64,000 nucleotides of DNA. Source: Schistosoma mansoni. Taxonomy: Eukaryota; Platyhelminthes; Trematoda; Strigeidida; Schistosomatidae. The translations under genes and the position numbers were made by a program. Below are positions 13,301-23,776 of this stretch, piece after piece. Below the pieces are notes generated by a model that was given only the letters and a program-made list of their open reading frames with translations, ran no database searches and was not told where the DNA came from. Location of the stretch: contig NC_031502.1 of assembly GCF_000237925.1 (NCBI RefSeq), positions 55,797,943-55,861,942 on the forward strand, given 5' to 3'. Numbering within the stretch: position 1 is the first letter of the stretch; the number at the start of each line of letters is the position of its first letter.

Positions 13301-16300
13301 GGTAAATATAAAGATAAAAATCAACAAAAACTCAGCACTCATACTTCAGGATTTAAAGATGAATTAGATTTTTCATCATCTTTGGATTTTACAGCTGACA
13401 AATCATTCACTGGTCGATTTACTGCTGAGCCAACTAACCACCAACGACCAGTAGATGAAGCATTGAGTAAATCCATTAATCCAACANNNNNNNNNNNNNN
13501 NNNNNNNNNNNNNNNNNNNNNNNNNNNNNNNNNNNNNNNNNNNNNNNNNNNNNNNNNNNNNNNNNNNNNNNNNNNNNNNNNNNNNNNNNNNNNNNNNNNN
13601 NNNNNNNNNNNNNNNNNNNNNNNNNNNNNNNNNNNNNNNNNNNNNNNNNNNNNNNNNNNNNNNNNNNNNNNNNNNNNNNNNNNNNNTTCTGGTTGATTCA
13701 ACCTTTCCGCTGACGCCAAGTTTACTAAAAGATAACTAGCAATAGACTGAAATTTACCACGCAAAGTCCATACATCATCCAAGCGACCACGTGAAGGTAA
13801 ATCCAGTTGAGATTGATCACATTTTGACCGATGCCTTATTGCAAGTTGTTTAAGCAAAGAGCGAAAATGTCGGGAAGTAATACTTCTATGTACAACATTA
13901 GCGTTATTATGAGGTGAACTTTCTGTGTCCACCAACCCGGTTAAAGCGTCGGAAATTCACTTTTCGTCTTCTCAATTTCGTAAACAACAGTGATGCCACG
14001 AGAAGGCAGTGAGTAGGACTTCCTTGGCAGAGGCTGTATACGCGTGGCCATGTGAGAGCATTTGGAGAGAGAGCGGACTCTCCCCACTTTCGGCCGTACC
14101 AGAGCATTTTTTGAAGAAATGAAATAACAAACAAAATGAGTAAAGGCAATTATTGAACGCTTTAACCTCATTCAAGCCCTATACCCATAATATCCTTAAA
14201 CCAGAACCTATCATGAAAAAAACTTGGCCTCTGAATTATATATCTGTTATGTCCTAATGAGGAATAAATGAATGGTAACTGCTAGGAATCTTTTACGGAC
14301 TATCATTACATATATTCTTATTGGATAACTATTGGGTAGCTATATTACATGCATATTCATATTCATTTTATTACATGCTTCCATTTGATATATTGACTAC
14401 TATTATAAGATTTACTATTCTTAAGTTATTCCTAATTTATTAGTTATAGTTTCTCATACTCACAGCTACTCTCGACTTGATCTTATCTAACTGTCATTTT
14501 TTTCATCTTACGGTGTGATGCGGTCTGATTGGCTTGTATACAAACTGCGTATGGCCGAAATACATGATTCATTCAGTGGAAGCCGATATTGTGTTCTGGA
14601 CTCAAATGGATAGGGCTAGGTGAGAAGAACAAATAAAAAGTCAGAGTTGATTCTAGATTGTTCGTACTGGTTAACGCGTCACTGGTTTGACACAGTATCA
14701 AAGTCGTATAAGTTGGTGTTCTAATTGGCGGTCTTATCGCGTGATAAATGGAGGGGGCATAAATTACTTATTTACGCCTGTTACCCCTAATGGAGCATAG
14801 GCTGTAGATTAGTATTCTCCAACCCACTCTGTCTTGGGCATTCTTTTCTACTTCTATCCAACTTTTGTTCATTCTTCTCACATCTGTCTCCATTTCTTGG
14901 CGTAATTTGTTATTTGGTCTTCCTCTTTTCCTTTGGCCATTTGAGGGCTTGACTTGTGACGCAGTTCGGTGCCTTCCTGAATGTGTGTCCTATCCACTTC
15001 CAGCACCTCTTACTGATTTCTTCCTCCACTGGATTCTAGTTTGTTATCTCTCACAGTAGGTTGTTGCTGTTAGTGTCTGGCCAACGGATCCGAAGTATTT
15101 TGAGTAGACAATTGTTAATAAACACCTGTATCTTCTGGATGATGGCTTTCGTAGTTCTCTACGTCTCCACCCCATACAGTAGAACTGTCTTGACATTTGT
15201 ATTGAAAACAGACTTTGGAGTTGGTTGGAAGTTGTTTTTAGTTCCAGATGTTCTTCAGTTGTAGATATTTTGCTCTCGCTTTGCCGATTCGCGCCTTCAC
15301 ATCTGCATCAGATCCACAGTGCTCATCAATGATGCTTCCCAGATATGTAAAGGTTTTCACATCCTCCAAAGTTTCTGTCAAGTGTGATTCGATTGGTGCA
15401 TGTTGTGTCGTATCGGAGAGTCTTGCTTTTCCCTTTGTTTATGTTGAGACCTACTGCTGCTGAGGCTGCTGTTACACTGGTCGTCTTCTCTTACATTTGT
15501 TGTTGCGTGTGTGATAGAAGAGTCAGATCATCTGCGAAGTCTAAATCGTCCAGCTGCATCCTAGATGTCCATTGTATCCCGTGCTTCCCTCCAGATGTTG
15601 ACGTCTTCATGATCGAGTCGATAACCAGGAGAAAGAAAAAGGGTGAGAGTAAGCAAACTTGGCTGACACCGGTCTTTACCTCGAATGAGTCGGTGAGTTG
15701 TCCTCCATGAACTATTTGGCAGTTTAATCCATCATAGGAATTCCGTATGATATTGACTATCTCCGCAAGTACGCCGTAGTGTCGAAGAAGCCTCCATAGT
15801 GTTGTCCTGTTTACGCTATCAAATGCTTTCTCGTAGTCAATGAAGTTGATATAGAGTGACGAATTGGTGTTTCTTTTGTGTAGACGAGGAAGACGAGCGT
15901 TATAAAATCAAGTATAAATTTGTACACTCCCAGCTCTATTTCACTAATTTAATGTAAAAGCCAGTGAAACACTATCCGTTTTGGTCTACATTTAATCTGA
16001 CATCAAGATGTTAAGGATTTATCTATTTAGCCTAGAACATTTATAAATTGGGGACTCAAATCTTAATCCCTAAGCAACGTAGATGTGAAGGATTTTATCA
16101 TTGATCTATTTGTTTCTACAATTATTTCATATAAAGAGAATGATTAGGTAAATAATTTGAAAGTACTATAACACATAGAAATATAAATGAAATACAAACA
16201 CCATGATAAATATGTGCGTTACCTTTAGTCCATACTCTCATAAGTTTTTGTAAATGTAATGATCGTGTAACACACTCCTCCATAGAACGTTTCTCTGAAA

Positions 16301-19300
16301 GACGTTGAATCAATCCCTCCAATTCAAATCTGGATAACAAAAATAGGAAGACTGTATTATTTCTAACACCGCCTGTAGCTCTTTTAGAGTTACTGCCGGT
16401 CCCAAGCCCGGGTAAAGGAGGAGGGTTGGGCATGGGGTTAGCGACCTTATACAGTAGAAAAACTAACTCGCTAAAAAAACGCGAACTAGAAAAAATAATT
16501 TAAACCATTTAAACTCTGCCCTGGGAGTTGAAGGAATAATTATGACGCCGGGAAATAGAGGGAGATATGAAAAGGATGAATAACAACTGGAAAGAACTGG
16601 AAAAGGCCCAGGACAGAGTTGGATGGAGAATGCTGGTGAGAGGCCTATGCTCCTCCTCCACGAGGGGTAACAGGCGTAAATAAGTAATATTATTTCTGGT
16701 TTTGGAAAAGATATGAGAGAAGAAGAGAAAATTACTGTTTGACGTACGCTACTTCAAAGTTTTGTAATTTATGCTTTTCAAGTTCAGCATTTGCTTGTTG
16801 AATAATTTCTTGACATACATTCAGATTAAATTTTCGTAGATTAACACCAACCGCTAAAAAATAATGATGATAATACAAAGGAATATCATAACCAAGTGTA
16901 AATAAAAGGTGATGATAACTGTTACAAGCATATTTACACTGATTAATCAGTGAGTAGTAAACAATGTTATGATTTTTTCATAGTTGCAAGCGTGAGTCAA
17001 TTGAAGCTAGACCACCATGGAAAACCTGGAAGCACTGGACGGCCGTCTCGTCTTATTATGGGGCTCCTCAGCAGTGCGCATTGCGAGACTCAGACCCAGG
17101 ACCTACCAGTCTCGAGCGCGAGCACTTAACCGATAGACCACTGAGCCGGCATCCGATGGCGTTTATGTCTAACTCCAACCAATCCATGAACTTGAGCGAC
17201 CGTTCACCAATTGTCTTCAGTGAGTTCCTAACTCACAACAGACGTGGTTTGAACTCCACTGGTCACTGTTTCTCACTAGAACTCCAGGATATACCTCTTG
17301 AAGCCAGTCACTAGTGAGCATATGATTATTATTAATATTATTATTTTCCTTGATGGTCTAGCTTCAATCGACTCACGCTTGCAACTATGAAAATACTAAA
17401 TCTCCAGAAAACCCTCTCTGATAATGTTATGTTTATATGGCCAATATAATAAATTGAATGCTATTGATAAAATTATGTGACCACTAGTCTAAGTGACTCG
17501 ATGATGATTGTAATACATTGAAACGTTAGATGGTTGGAGGTTGTCAGTAAAAAAGCCCTGAACCTAGGTTTTGTGTTATTTGGACTTCATCAGTAAGTTA
17601 TATCTACAATCTTGAGGAAACTGATGGTCCCCATGGAATTCGAACGTGTTCCACCTAGCGTCACAATGAGACGTTACCAATGGACCATTCTGGACATGTG
17701 GAATATTAGTTCCCTCAAGATACGCTTTGTTGGTTAGTGTTAACTAGTATGAAACTTAGGTTCATAGGTTTTTTTCAAATACCTTTCATGACCTAACATA
17801 GTAAGATTAACATAAAACGGCTTCAGCTTGGTTTTGTTATTTTGTTTCATCATTTCACAATATTAGCTATTATTTTAAACGATTAGATGACTTGAAAGCT
17901 TTACACAAAAAGCATTTTTGTTGGGTTCTAAACTAACAATGATAGTTATTCAATTAGAGAGAATATGACTATTACGGAGCCAACTGATACTCAAAGAGCA
18001 GGGAAAATGTCATGTATGTACACTTCAAATGATATACAACACAGCATGTTGAATGGAAAGAGAAGATAAGTCTTTGAGAAAGAACTAACCTTTAATTCTT
18101 GAACCATGTACCAAGTACAGGTAGATATACATGGGTTTTTTATACAGTGAGATTAAGTGATAATACATTCCTGCCCAAAACGAAGCAGATGAGCTAGGGT
18201 TTGAAATCAAGATACTATGGTTGAAAGTCAGTTGCTCCAAATTGTGCCACCGCTCCAAATAGCGATAAATAAATACTTTATCCCTAATCTTTTAACTCAT
18301 TACTTGTTTTAATGGCTGTTTATAAAAACACAAACCACATCTAGTAAATACCATTATTATGTGGAAGGCATCTAGTACTTTGTATACGAGACTATGGTTT
18401 ACATCAATCTTTTCCCAATTAACCATATTATCTAACAGACTAAGATTGAATAGGCTCTATATTACGGTGACCAATAACTGCATAGATCAATATATGAGAA
18501 TTTTCTAAAATTGCAACTTACCGATTGTAATGCAATGGGCAGCTTTCACTTTTCCAATGTCGCAATCACGTAAATACGCCTTCAAAATATCTAAAATAAG
18601 GGTACCTGAGATCACCTGAAAATATCATTGACAAACGAAAATGAGTGAGAGAGTTTATGAAAACTGTTTAAAACTGTTATCAAATGGAAAGCTTATTGGA
18701 AAACTGAGAACAATGAACTATCTAACTGTGTTATCCTAGTTTTAGACTCCTTAGCAATGCGTAAATATTAGTCGATATGCTTGCAGGAGAGTTGTTGTGA
18801 ATGAGCTGCGTTAATGAACCACAAAAAAGGATGAAACAACTAACTGACTTGTGCATTTTATTTATTTATTTAAACACATATATATTGGTACAAAGGGGCA
18901 CCAGATACATATGCACCACACAAATCAAATGAGATTTGTGTGAGGGCTGTGATACTGATCAGGTGCCCAAACTGAAACAGGTGGTTTTCTTAGCGGACTA
19001 CACCCCGAGCCTTTGACTTAAAGGTCTGATCCACAAGGCAGTGGAGCATCGTGAGGAGATGCATTCCCATGGTAGCCGGTGACCAACAATTGGTTCATAT
19101 GCCATTTGTTCCTTCAAGATACTGGAGCCCATGTGCACCATTGGTTTGGAATCAGGGTTTTCCGACTGTCTTTGGGTCAACCCGGTTAAAGCGCCGGACA
19201 TTCGCTTTCCTTCCTCTCAATTTCGTAAACAACAGTGATGTCACGAGAAGGCAGTGATTAGGACTTCCTTGGCAGAGGCTATATGCGCGTGGCCATGTGA

Positions 19301-22300
19301 GAACATTTTGAGAGCGAGCCCTCCCCACTTTCGGCCGTACCAGGGCATTTGGGGGCAAAAATAATGAAGAAAAACAGTGTGAAACTATAACACAAATGTC
19401 TCAGTTGGAGATAAATGCCCAACTTGAAAATCTCTACAATCAACTGAAAACACTATCCAATATGTCTTTAGATAATCAAAGTTAGTGTAAAGCTAAACTG
19501 ATGGATATAGCGTACCAATTTCATAATTTTGGACCAAAGCAGAGAAGTCAGTGAATAGGACTTCCCTGTCAGAGGCTATATATGCGTGGCCATGTGGGAG
19601 CAGTCCGAGAGCGAGGGCGATCCCTCCCCACTTTCGTCCGTACCAGGGCATTTGGGGATTTTGTGCTCTTTAGTTTTCGATGGTTCCTCTTACCACCCAC
19701 CCCATCACTCCCCATACATCATGTTAGCAACAATAATGATATAAAAACAGACTACTAAATCAAAAACTAAATTATCATTCAATCCTTTTTTTTATAACTA
19801 TAAAATAAAAACAATCAATAAATTACTTACTCCAAAACGATATAAATAAGCTAAAAATATTGAATATGTACAAATTCCATTTGATGATAATTGTACTTGA
19901 TTATTATTATTAGGGAATAGTCGAAATATAATAAATTCAACCAAATAACCAATCAAAGAGATTGATTGAAATAAAGAATGTAATGTTATATGAATACAAG
20001 TAATACATATAGCTAATTCTTGATGTAACCAACCAAGTTTAGTATTACGGTTTATTTGAGTACACTAAAGAATATATCAGAAAAGATGAGAGAAATATCA
20101 AAGCATACTTCAATTAAATTACAAACTTCTTCAATAAAATATGTTCGTACTAATGCACGTGGATATTGATGAAATAAATTACATAATTCCATGATAATTT
20201 TTGACATTTGTGATTCAGATAAACGATTTAATGAACTACGTATAGATTTACATAAATTTTCATTGATATCATCATGATGATGATCATGTAACATTGGGTC
20301 ATTGACTTGATCTAATTGAATAGATTGATCTGTACAGGTGATCGGTTCATCTAATAATGAATCAACTGCACACATACAAAACAATTAGAAAATCAATATA
20401 AAAACTAACCAGTTGAATGTTGATCATCATGATCAGTAATTGATCTACTACTACTATTATTAGTAGTAGTAGTATTTTGACCATATAAATCAACTGGTTT
20501 ACTCTCTAAAATAGATTGGGTTATTATATAACTTTAACACGAATACTTTTCTTTGAAGATACACCAATAGTAGTACATAGAACATTATTATTGCTATCCG
20601 TATTATCTTTTTCAATATTGACCTGTTTCTCAAAATTTAATATATCTAAAGTGTAAATATGTGGTTAACAACAAAACAACAAGTAAAATGTACAATCGAA
20701 TCCACATTGTGCTAACCAAAGTGGAGCTTTTTCTCTCTTTTGTTTGCTTTTTGTAGAAGTACGATTCATTTTCAGCTTTTTTGATAATTGTTTAAGAATT
20801 TTTTCTTCTTTTTCATTATCTTCAAGTAAATGCTGTTTACGTAGTTCAGTGTAATTTAATTTCCTATAAAAGTTAATATGATTGAATATTAGTGTACTTT
20901 TTTTTGAAAACAGAAAATTTTGATAATAACATGATAAACTTACTTGTTTACAATGGTTGGAAGAGAGTTAGGGGGGTGGCCAAACCAAAACGTGGCATCA
21001 GAGCTTGAAGTCACTAACTTTTAGTCTAAGCGATGTTGATAGATGCAGACTACTTGGTTAGGGTCCGCGTGACTATCGTAACCAATGGTTGGAGACTCTA
21101 GATAACATGGCTCAGAAACGATCCCTTAAACCTTGAGATTAAAATTGCTTCATATCTGTCTGTATTATATTCTTATATACAACCTTCCTTTTATATATTA
21201 CCACCACTAAATTAACTACTTCTATGAATTTGGTGTTTATCAAGTTGTGCTAACGAGGCATGGCAACTTGGGCCGATGCATATATGTGCCTGGTCCTACA
21301 TTGTAGCTGACTGACTTGGTTACGACAGAAGTATAGGTTTAAGCAATGATTTTTAGGTGGAAAATAAGTCATTGATATAATGGTAATCATTTTCACAATT
21401 CATTAGTCACTGTGTGGTGATCGATGCCATACGTGTCAAGTTCTTCTTAGTGCTGACCGAATGCTATCGATCAAGTTGCAATGTCGCCACTAGTCTAGGT
21501 GGCTCGACACTGCGTGCACTATGTTGAGATAAGATGGTGGTTGGAGGTGATCAACACACATATATATTGGTACAAAAGGGCACCAGGTACATATGCGCCA
21601 CACAAAATAATGAAAGTAGGAAGAGAAGGGATGAAAAGATAAGGCGGACTGAAATGTACAACCAGAAGACTCTTTCAGTTAAGAAAGTTAGAACCATTCT
21701 TTATGTAGAAAGTAAAAGAAGGTTGCAGCAGGATCGCCACTGGCTTCTATTCTGAGCCATATCTGATAACGTCTCTAGCCACTGTGTTGCACCATCTCTC
21801 GGACCCCAGCCAGGGAGTCGTGAAGGTCCAGCAGAAGCTAGCCCTTTGCAGCTTTCTTTCATGCCACGACACCATGTCATACACTGACCTGAGGTGATCA
21901 ACAGGAAACCCTGGACCCGGGTTTCGTGCTACTTGACACTCATCAGCAAGATGTACCTGTAATCTTTGTGGAACCGATGCTCCCTGGCGGATTCGATCCC
22001 GTGTCACCTACCCTCACAGTCAGAGACGTTACCACTGAGCTATGCGGGCCAAGACAGGCCTCCTGTAGGATTGAGATGTAATCACAATTCATTGATCACC
22101 GGGTGGTGATCAATGTCATGCGTGTCAAGTCCTTCCTTTCTTACGTCATAACTCCGCCTGTAGCTCTTCCAGGGTTACTGCCTGTCTCATGCCCGGGTAA
22201 AGGAAGAGGATCGGACATGGGGTCAGCAACCCTATCCCGCAGAAAACAACCTTGCAGAAAAACGCTAACCAGGACATGCTGGTAGGCGGCCTATGCTCAT

Positions 22301-22928
22301 CCACGAGGGGTAACAGGCATAAGTAGAAGGTAAAGTAAGCCGGTCATCATCAATAAAGAAGCTAGCACACAAGTGCGATGGTGTGCATTGCCATACTACA
22401 TTATTATGATGGGGCGAATATAACAAGTTGGGTTACAAAAAAGATCGAAATAATGTAGTGGTAATCATCATAAGAAAGACTAAACAATGGGGAATATAGT
22501 TCAAAAAGTTAGTGTAAAGGTATGTGTGGTCGAGAGGATGATAAACAAAAGGACGTATCTGCGCTATTGTGAACAATTTTGGGTCATTTTAGCCAGAACT
22601 ACCAACTACTGGTCACAAATATCGCGCAAACCCTAACCAGATAATCTGTATCTATTAATGTGGATTGAATCAACAGTTGACCAATCTACTAATAATCTAT
22701 TTCGGTCATTAAGAACTGTATTCTGAAGGTTCTACTCATTATACACATGTATGTTAACATTCAATATTGGTTCAATACAGTTACTTCATTATATTATACA
22801 GGGTAGTAAGGATTTCACCAAATAAAATCATCGAAAAAGAAGCATTCTTATTTATAAGTGAGTCATTTGTGATCTTTAAATATTTAGAACCATTCTTTAT
22901 TGACTTACTTTTTCTTTGACTTCGTCAT
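7344..22928 (-). CDS. NOM1: nucleolar MIF4G domain protein 1 (NOM1/Sgd1-like)
   Basis: Family role: a nucleolar protein with MIF4G and MA3 domains, needed for small-subunit ribosome biogenesis and, in vertebrates, for targeting PP1 to the nucleolus. Exons rebuilt on the minus strand: 22928-22909, 20863-20694, 20645-20533, 20503-20410, 20365-20109, 20064-19831, 18615-18522, 16853-16748, 16329-16223, 13922 down into the 200-N gap, gap to 13345, 12053-11766, 9898-9770, 7604-7344 (TAA). Phases agree at every testable junction. The 20-nt first exon encodes a Lys-rich start. The next ends in a GFDYIL motif, as at the MIF4G entry. Middle exons give NRLSESQM and FLAYLYRFG blocks. After the gap comes [10 protein letters not shown], a family signature, then the MA3 part ([16 protein letters not shown]). 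Introns near the 5' end are tiny (29-48 nt); later ones are kilobases long and repeat-filled. Identification is by recalled family similarity. Confidence 0.88.
7705..7972 (+). repeat. SINE family A (Sm-alpha-like), hammerhead damaged
   Basis: tRNA-like head with B box GTTCGAGTCC near 7838, then the hammerhead core CTGACGAG at 7889 and GGACGAAA. The segment after the core reads AGCGCGCAAAGG, so the GUC cleavage triplet is lost and the copy should not self-cleave. It lies in the intron between the last two NOM1 exons and faces copy 8083-8335 tail to tail. Confidence 0.8.
8083..8335 (-). repeat. SINE family A (Sm-alpha-like), inverted partner
   Basis: Minus-strand copy with core CTGACGAG...GGACGAAAC (8154-8130), GUC site and tRNA-like head with B box (near 8202). 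One mismatch is present in stem II. With the plus copy at 7705-7972 it forms an inverted repeat with a spacer of about 110 bp. Confidence 0.8.
8351..8785 (+). repeat. R-family repeat, copy 2 (5' truncated)
   Basis: Matches R copy 1 from the internal GGGAAGTCCTACTCACTGCC onward and ends near a CAAATGAACAAATA tail. It lies in a NOM1 intron. Confidence 0.75.
8786..9093. other. AT-rich NOM1 intron, nothing recognised
   Basis: No repeat, coding potential or RNA motif stood out. Confidence 0.4.
9094..9655 (+). mobile_element. RTE-derived short element (leader fused to 3' end)
   Basis: A leader block (ATGCCCAACCCTCCTGG at 9135, ending in GCTACAGGCGGAA) is fused directly to the RT C-terminal region, and the element ends in a GTAAGTAAGTAAG tail. 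The endonuclease and RT core are missing, so this is a deletion derivative. The same leader recurs at 16.4, 22.2, 59.7 and 60.1 kb. Confidence 0.75.
9962..10195 (+). repeat. SINE family B with hammerhead
   Basis: tRNA-like head (GCTCAGTGGTCTATCGG as A-box region, GGTTCGAATC as B box), a hammerhead about 40 nt later, and a conserved tail beginning GGTGGTCTAGCTTCAATTG. Plus copy inside a NOM1 intron, so antisense to that gene. Confidence 0.8.
10082..10127 (+). ncRNA. hammerhead ribozyme, family B, complete core
   Basis: Core CTGAGGA (10088-10094), stem II GTCC/GGAC (10095-10098 with 10106-10109), GAA (10110-10112), stem III from the palindrome ACGGCCGT (10113-10120), cleavage triplet GTC ending at 10121, then stem I GCACCG/CAGTGC with one C-A mismatch. 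All invariant core residues are present. Confidence 0.75.
10251..10400. repeat. two-unit tandem duplication, 80-bp period
   Basis: The segment TGTCGATAGATATAAGTAGT starts at 10261 and again at 10341, with similar flanks. Confidence 0.7.
10607..11020. repeat. solo LTR with 5-bp target duplication
   Basis: A 414-bp block starts TGTTGGGG and ends TATAACA (inverted termini TGTT/AACA). It is flanked on both sides by CTACT (10602-10606 and 11021-11025). A TATATAAACG box near 10819 fits an LTR promoter. There is no primer site or internal domain, so LTR-LTR recombination is the likely origin. It differs from the 326-bp gypsy LTR; the parent family is unknown. It lies in a NOM1 intron. Confidence 0.75.
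11084..11540 (+). mobile_element. RTE-like 3' fragment
   Basis: Degenerate RT C-terminal region (a TAYGGAGCTAAAACTTGG-type block near 11120) ending in a GTAAGTAAGTG tail next to NOM1 exon 12053-11766. Short AAT/ATT runs follow at 11567-11594. Confidence 0.75.
12479..12633 (+). mobile_element. RTE-like extreme 3' end
   Basis: Contains only the last coding stretch and the terminal GGGATAACAGGCGTAAGTAAG, strongly 5' truncated. Confidence 0.75.
12820..13207 (+). repeat. R-family repeat, copy 3 (5' truncated)
   Basis: Matches copy 1 from ATGGCCACGCGAATG onward and ends CACAAATAAATGAAAT. Confidence 0.75.
13487..13686. other. 200-N assembly gap inside NOM1
   Basis: Exactly 200 N, which usually marks a gap of unknown size. 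NOM1 coding sequence is collinear on both sides, so the join is probably right, but part of one or two exons is missing. Confidence 0.9.
13911..14115 (-). repeat. R-family repeat, copy 4, abutting a NOM1 exon
   Basis: Minus-sense 5' part of the R repeat, ending at AAAGTTCACCT and then running straight into NOM1 coding sequence. The inferred splice acceptor (ACACAG, before 13922) lies within the repeat; other copies read ACACGG there. Confidence 0.7.
14116..14762. other. AT-rich NOM1 intron, nothing recognised
   Basis: No repeat family or RNA motif identified. Confidence 0.4.
14763..15880 (-). mobile_element. RTE-like element, RT core to 3' end
   Basis: The minus strand runs from an RT block corresponding to [10 protein letters not shown] near 15830, through the conserved NIIRNSYDG region near 15740 and the IIDEH...DADVK block near 15310, to the TAAG-type 3' end near 14763. 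It is 5' truncated and carries frameshifts. It is in the same orientation as NOM1, within its intron. Confidence 0.8.
16375..16688. mobile_element. RTE short element with inverted 5' leader
   Basis: The leader block lies in minus orientation (16375-16450), followed after about 80 bp by the element's 3' end in plus orientation (16540-16688, ending GGCGTAAATAAGTAA). The copy at 22147-22328 has the same arrangement. Confidence 0.7.
16980..17325 (-). repeat. SINE family B, full length, ribozyme core mutated
   Basis: Full unit of about 345 bp in minus orientation with tRNA-like head and hammerhead segment (17073-17046). The GAAAC motif reads GAGAC, so catalysis should be lost. It ends near an ATT-rich run. 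Confidence 0.8.
17352..17412 (+). repeat. SINE family B, 3' tail fragment
   Basis: Only the GATGGTCTAGCTTCAATCG tail region is present, inverted relative to the preceding copy. Confidence 0.65.
17478..17760 (-). repeat. SINE family C, degenerate
   Basis: Shares head and hammerhead order with copies at 21891 and 59279, but the core has decayed (CTGATGAAGTCC...ACACAAAA). Confidence 0.55.
17761..18521. other. AT-rich NOM1 intron, nothing recognised
   Basis: No coding, repeat or structural feature identified outside the exon at 18522-18615. Confidence 0.4.
18854..19356 (-). repeat. R-family repeat, copy 5 (near full length)
   Basis: Minus orientation, from a TTTATTTATTTATTTAAACA tail at 18854 to the 5' end at 19356, with a small internal deletion near 19165. 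Confidence 0.75.
19549..19658 (-). repeat. R-family repeat, copy 6 (5' end only)
   Basis: Only the first 110 bp of the repeat, in minus orientation. Confidence 0.7.
20864..21414. other. first NOM1 intron, mostly unannotated
   Basis: The segment 21060-21140 is an inverted match to about 21745-21830 (shared GATATGGCTCAGAA-like core), so an unnamed repeat occurs twice here. Confidence 0.45.
21415..21554 (-). repeat. SINE family C, distal part of a unit
   Basis: Carries the GTGTCAAGTTCTTCTTAGTG block also found after copies at 21891 and 59279, ending at GGTGGTTGGAGGTGATCAAC. An R-family tail fragment interrupts it. Confidence 0.6.
21555..21608 (-). repeat. R-family repeat, copy 7 (tail fragment)
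   Basis: About 54 bp matching the 3' end of the R repeat, inserted in a family C unit. The sequence from 21609 to 21890 is an unidentified repeat. Confidence 0.6.
21891..22135 (-). repeat. SINE family C with hammerhead
   Basis: In minus sense it reads as a tRNA-like head (A box region TAGCTCAGTGGTAAC, B box GGATCGAATCC) followed about 50 nt later by a hammerhead. It lies in the first NOM1 intron in the same orientation as the gene. Confidence 0.75.
21909..21951 (-). ncRNA. hammerhead ribozyme, family C, complete core
   Basis: In minus sense: CTGATGA (21946-21940), stem II GTGT/GCAC with a U-G pair, GAA, stem III from the palindrome ACCCGGGT, cleavage triplet GTC ending at 21914, then stem I UCUUG/CAGGG (five pairs, two of them G-U). 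All invariant core positions are present. Confidence 0.7.
22147..22328. mobile_element. RTE short element with inverted 5' leader
   Basis: Inverted leader (22147-22215) joined to a plus-oriented 3' terminus ending GGGGTAACAGGCATAAGTAG. This is the same layout as 16375-16688. Confidence 0.65.
22329..22908. other. first NOM1 intron, nothing recognised
   Basis: No feature identified between the RTE fragment and the NOM1 initiator exon (22928-22909). Confidence 0.4.
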
Positions 22929-23365
22929 ATTTCTGAAAAGAAAATAATTTTTAGGATAAAATTACATTTTCAAATTTTCTAAAACATTTGCTAGGTACAG
23001 ATATTCATGTACTTGGCCTTGAGGCATAGCTCAAATATGAGGGCTACTGATACGACTCAGCTGTAAAATCCGAAGTAGGTGGAGCGGAATTCAGACCTTA
23101 GGCTCGGTGGCTGAAAGTTGAGTTCTCTAACAACTGGCAAGCTTTTAAAACACTGAGTTCTTTAGTAGGATAGGATGTTTATGAATGCTGTTCAATCAGA
23201 AGATAGCTGACACAGCGCCAAAAACACGGAGAACTAGACGGGTATTTTGTTATACATGACCCCCCCACACACAATATTGACGAAGCGAATGAAATTAGAA
23301 GTGTAACCTGAATGCAAATGTTTAAAGAAAGGTCATGCGTTAGGTCATTATTCACAGTAGGTTGT
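22929..23365. other. upstream of NOM1 start
   Basis: Expected promoter region of the NOM1-like gene. A minus-strand CTTTTCAG sits just upstream of the ATG, so an untranslated leader exon or a trans-splice acceptor is possible. Confidence 0.4.
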
Positions 23366-23776
23366 TTAGCGCGTTTTGTAACAGCACTTACAACACTGAC
23401 AGTCTTCACTGTCAGTACTTGCGTTACTAACGCACCCACTATCGTTCTTTTTACAGGCTAGAGCCAATAGGCTCATAGCCTCCTGGATCAATATCGTCTT
23501 GTTGGTACAGCAGAACATACAAAGCCAGTGCGAATTAGGCTTAGAGCATCTTTTGTATGCAGCTGGACTGAGACGGGTACACATCTTGTGGAACCACTTT
23601 CTGAATTCATTACACTGCATCCCTTCATCTACGGGGAATAAACAGTTTGGCTGTCCACATTTGAATGCACTGCCAACCATTGTAATTAGATTAGGGTTAA
23701 AACAAAATATGATCACAATAATAACACAAATGTCAGAGTATATGCAAAAGAAGGTACCACGAGACAAAGTTTTCAA
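23366..23776 (-). pseudogene. non-LTR retrotransposon ORF1 fragment with PHD-type zinc finger
   Basis: A 136-aa frame whose middle (about residues 38-92) shows a Cys/His ladder of the PHD type: CGQPNC, a GMQCNEFRKWFHKMC stretch and a closing CMFC. Schistosome CR1-like elements carry such a finger in ORF1; a related one lies at 38.7 kb. A Cys-rich end (CQCCKCC) follows. No RT is attached, so this is a stranded 5' fragment. Confidence 0.6.

Noticed and set aside
13286-13935. long frames running through the N gaps at 13487 and 33872
   Set aside because: The middle is undefined sequence. Only the flanking NOM1 exon parts were used; the frame at 34113-33862 was discarded.
14865-15710. several plus-strand frames of 60-108 codons
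   Set aside because: They are shadows of the minus-strand RTE coding sequence; the same applies to plus frames at 55504-55839.
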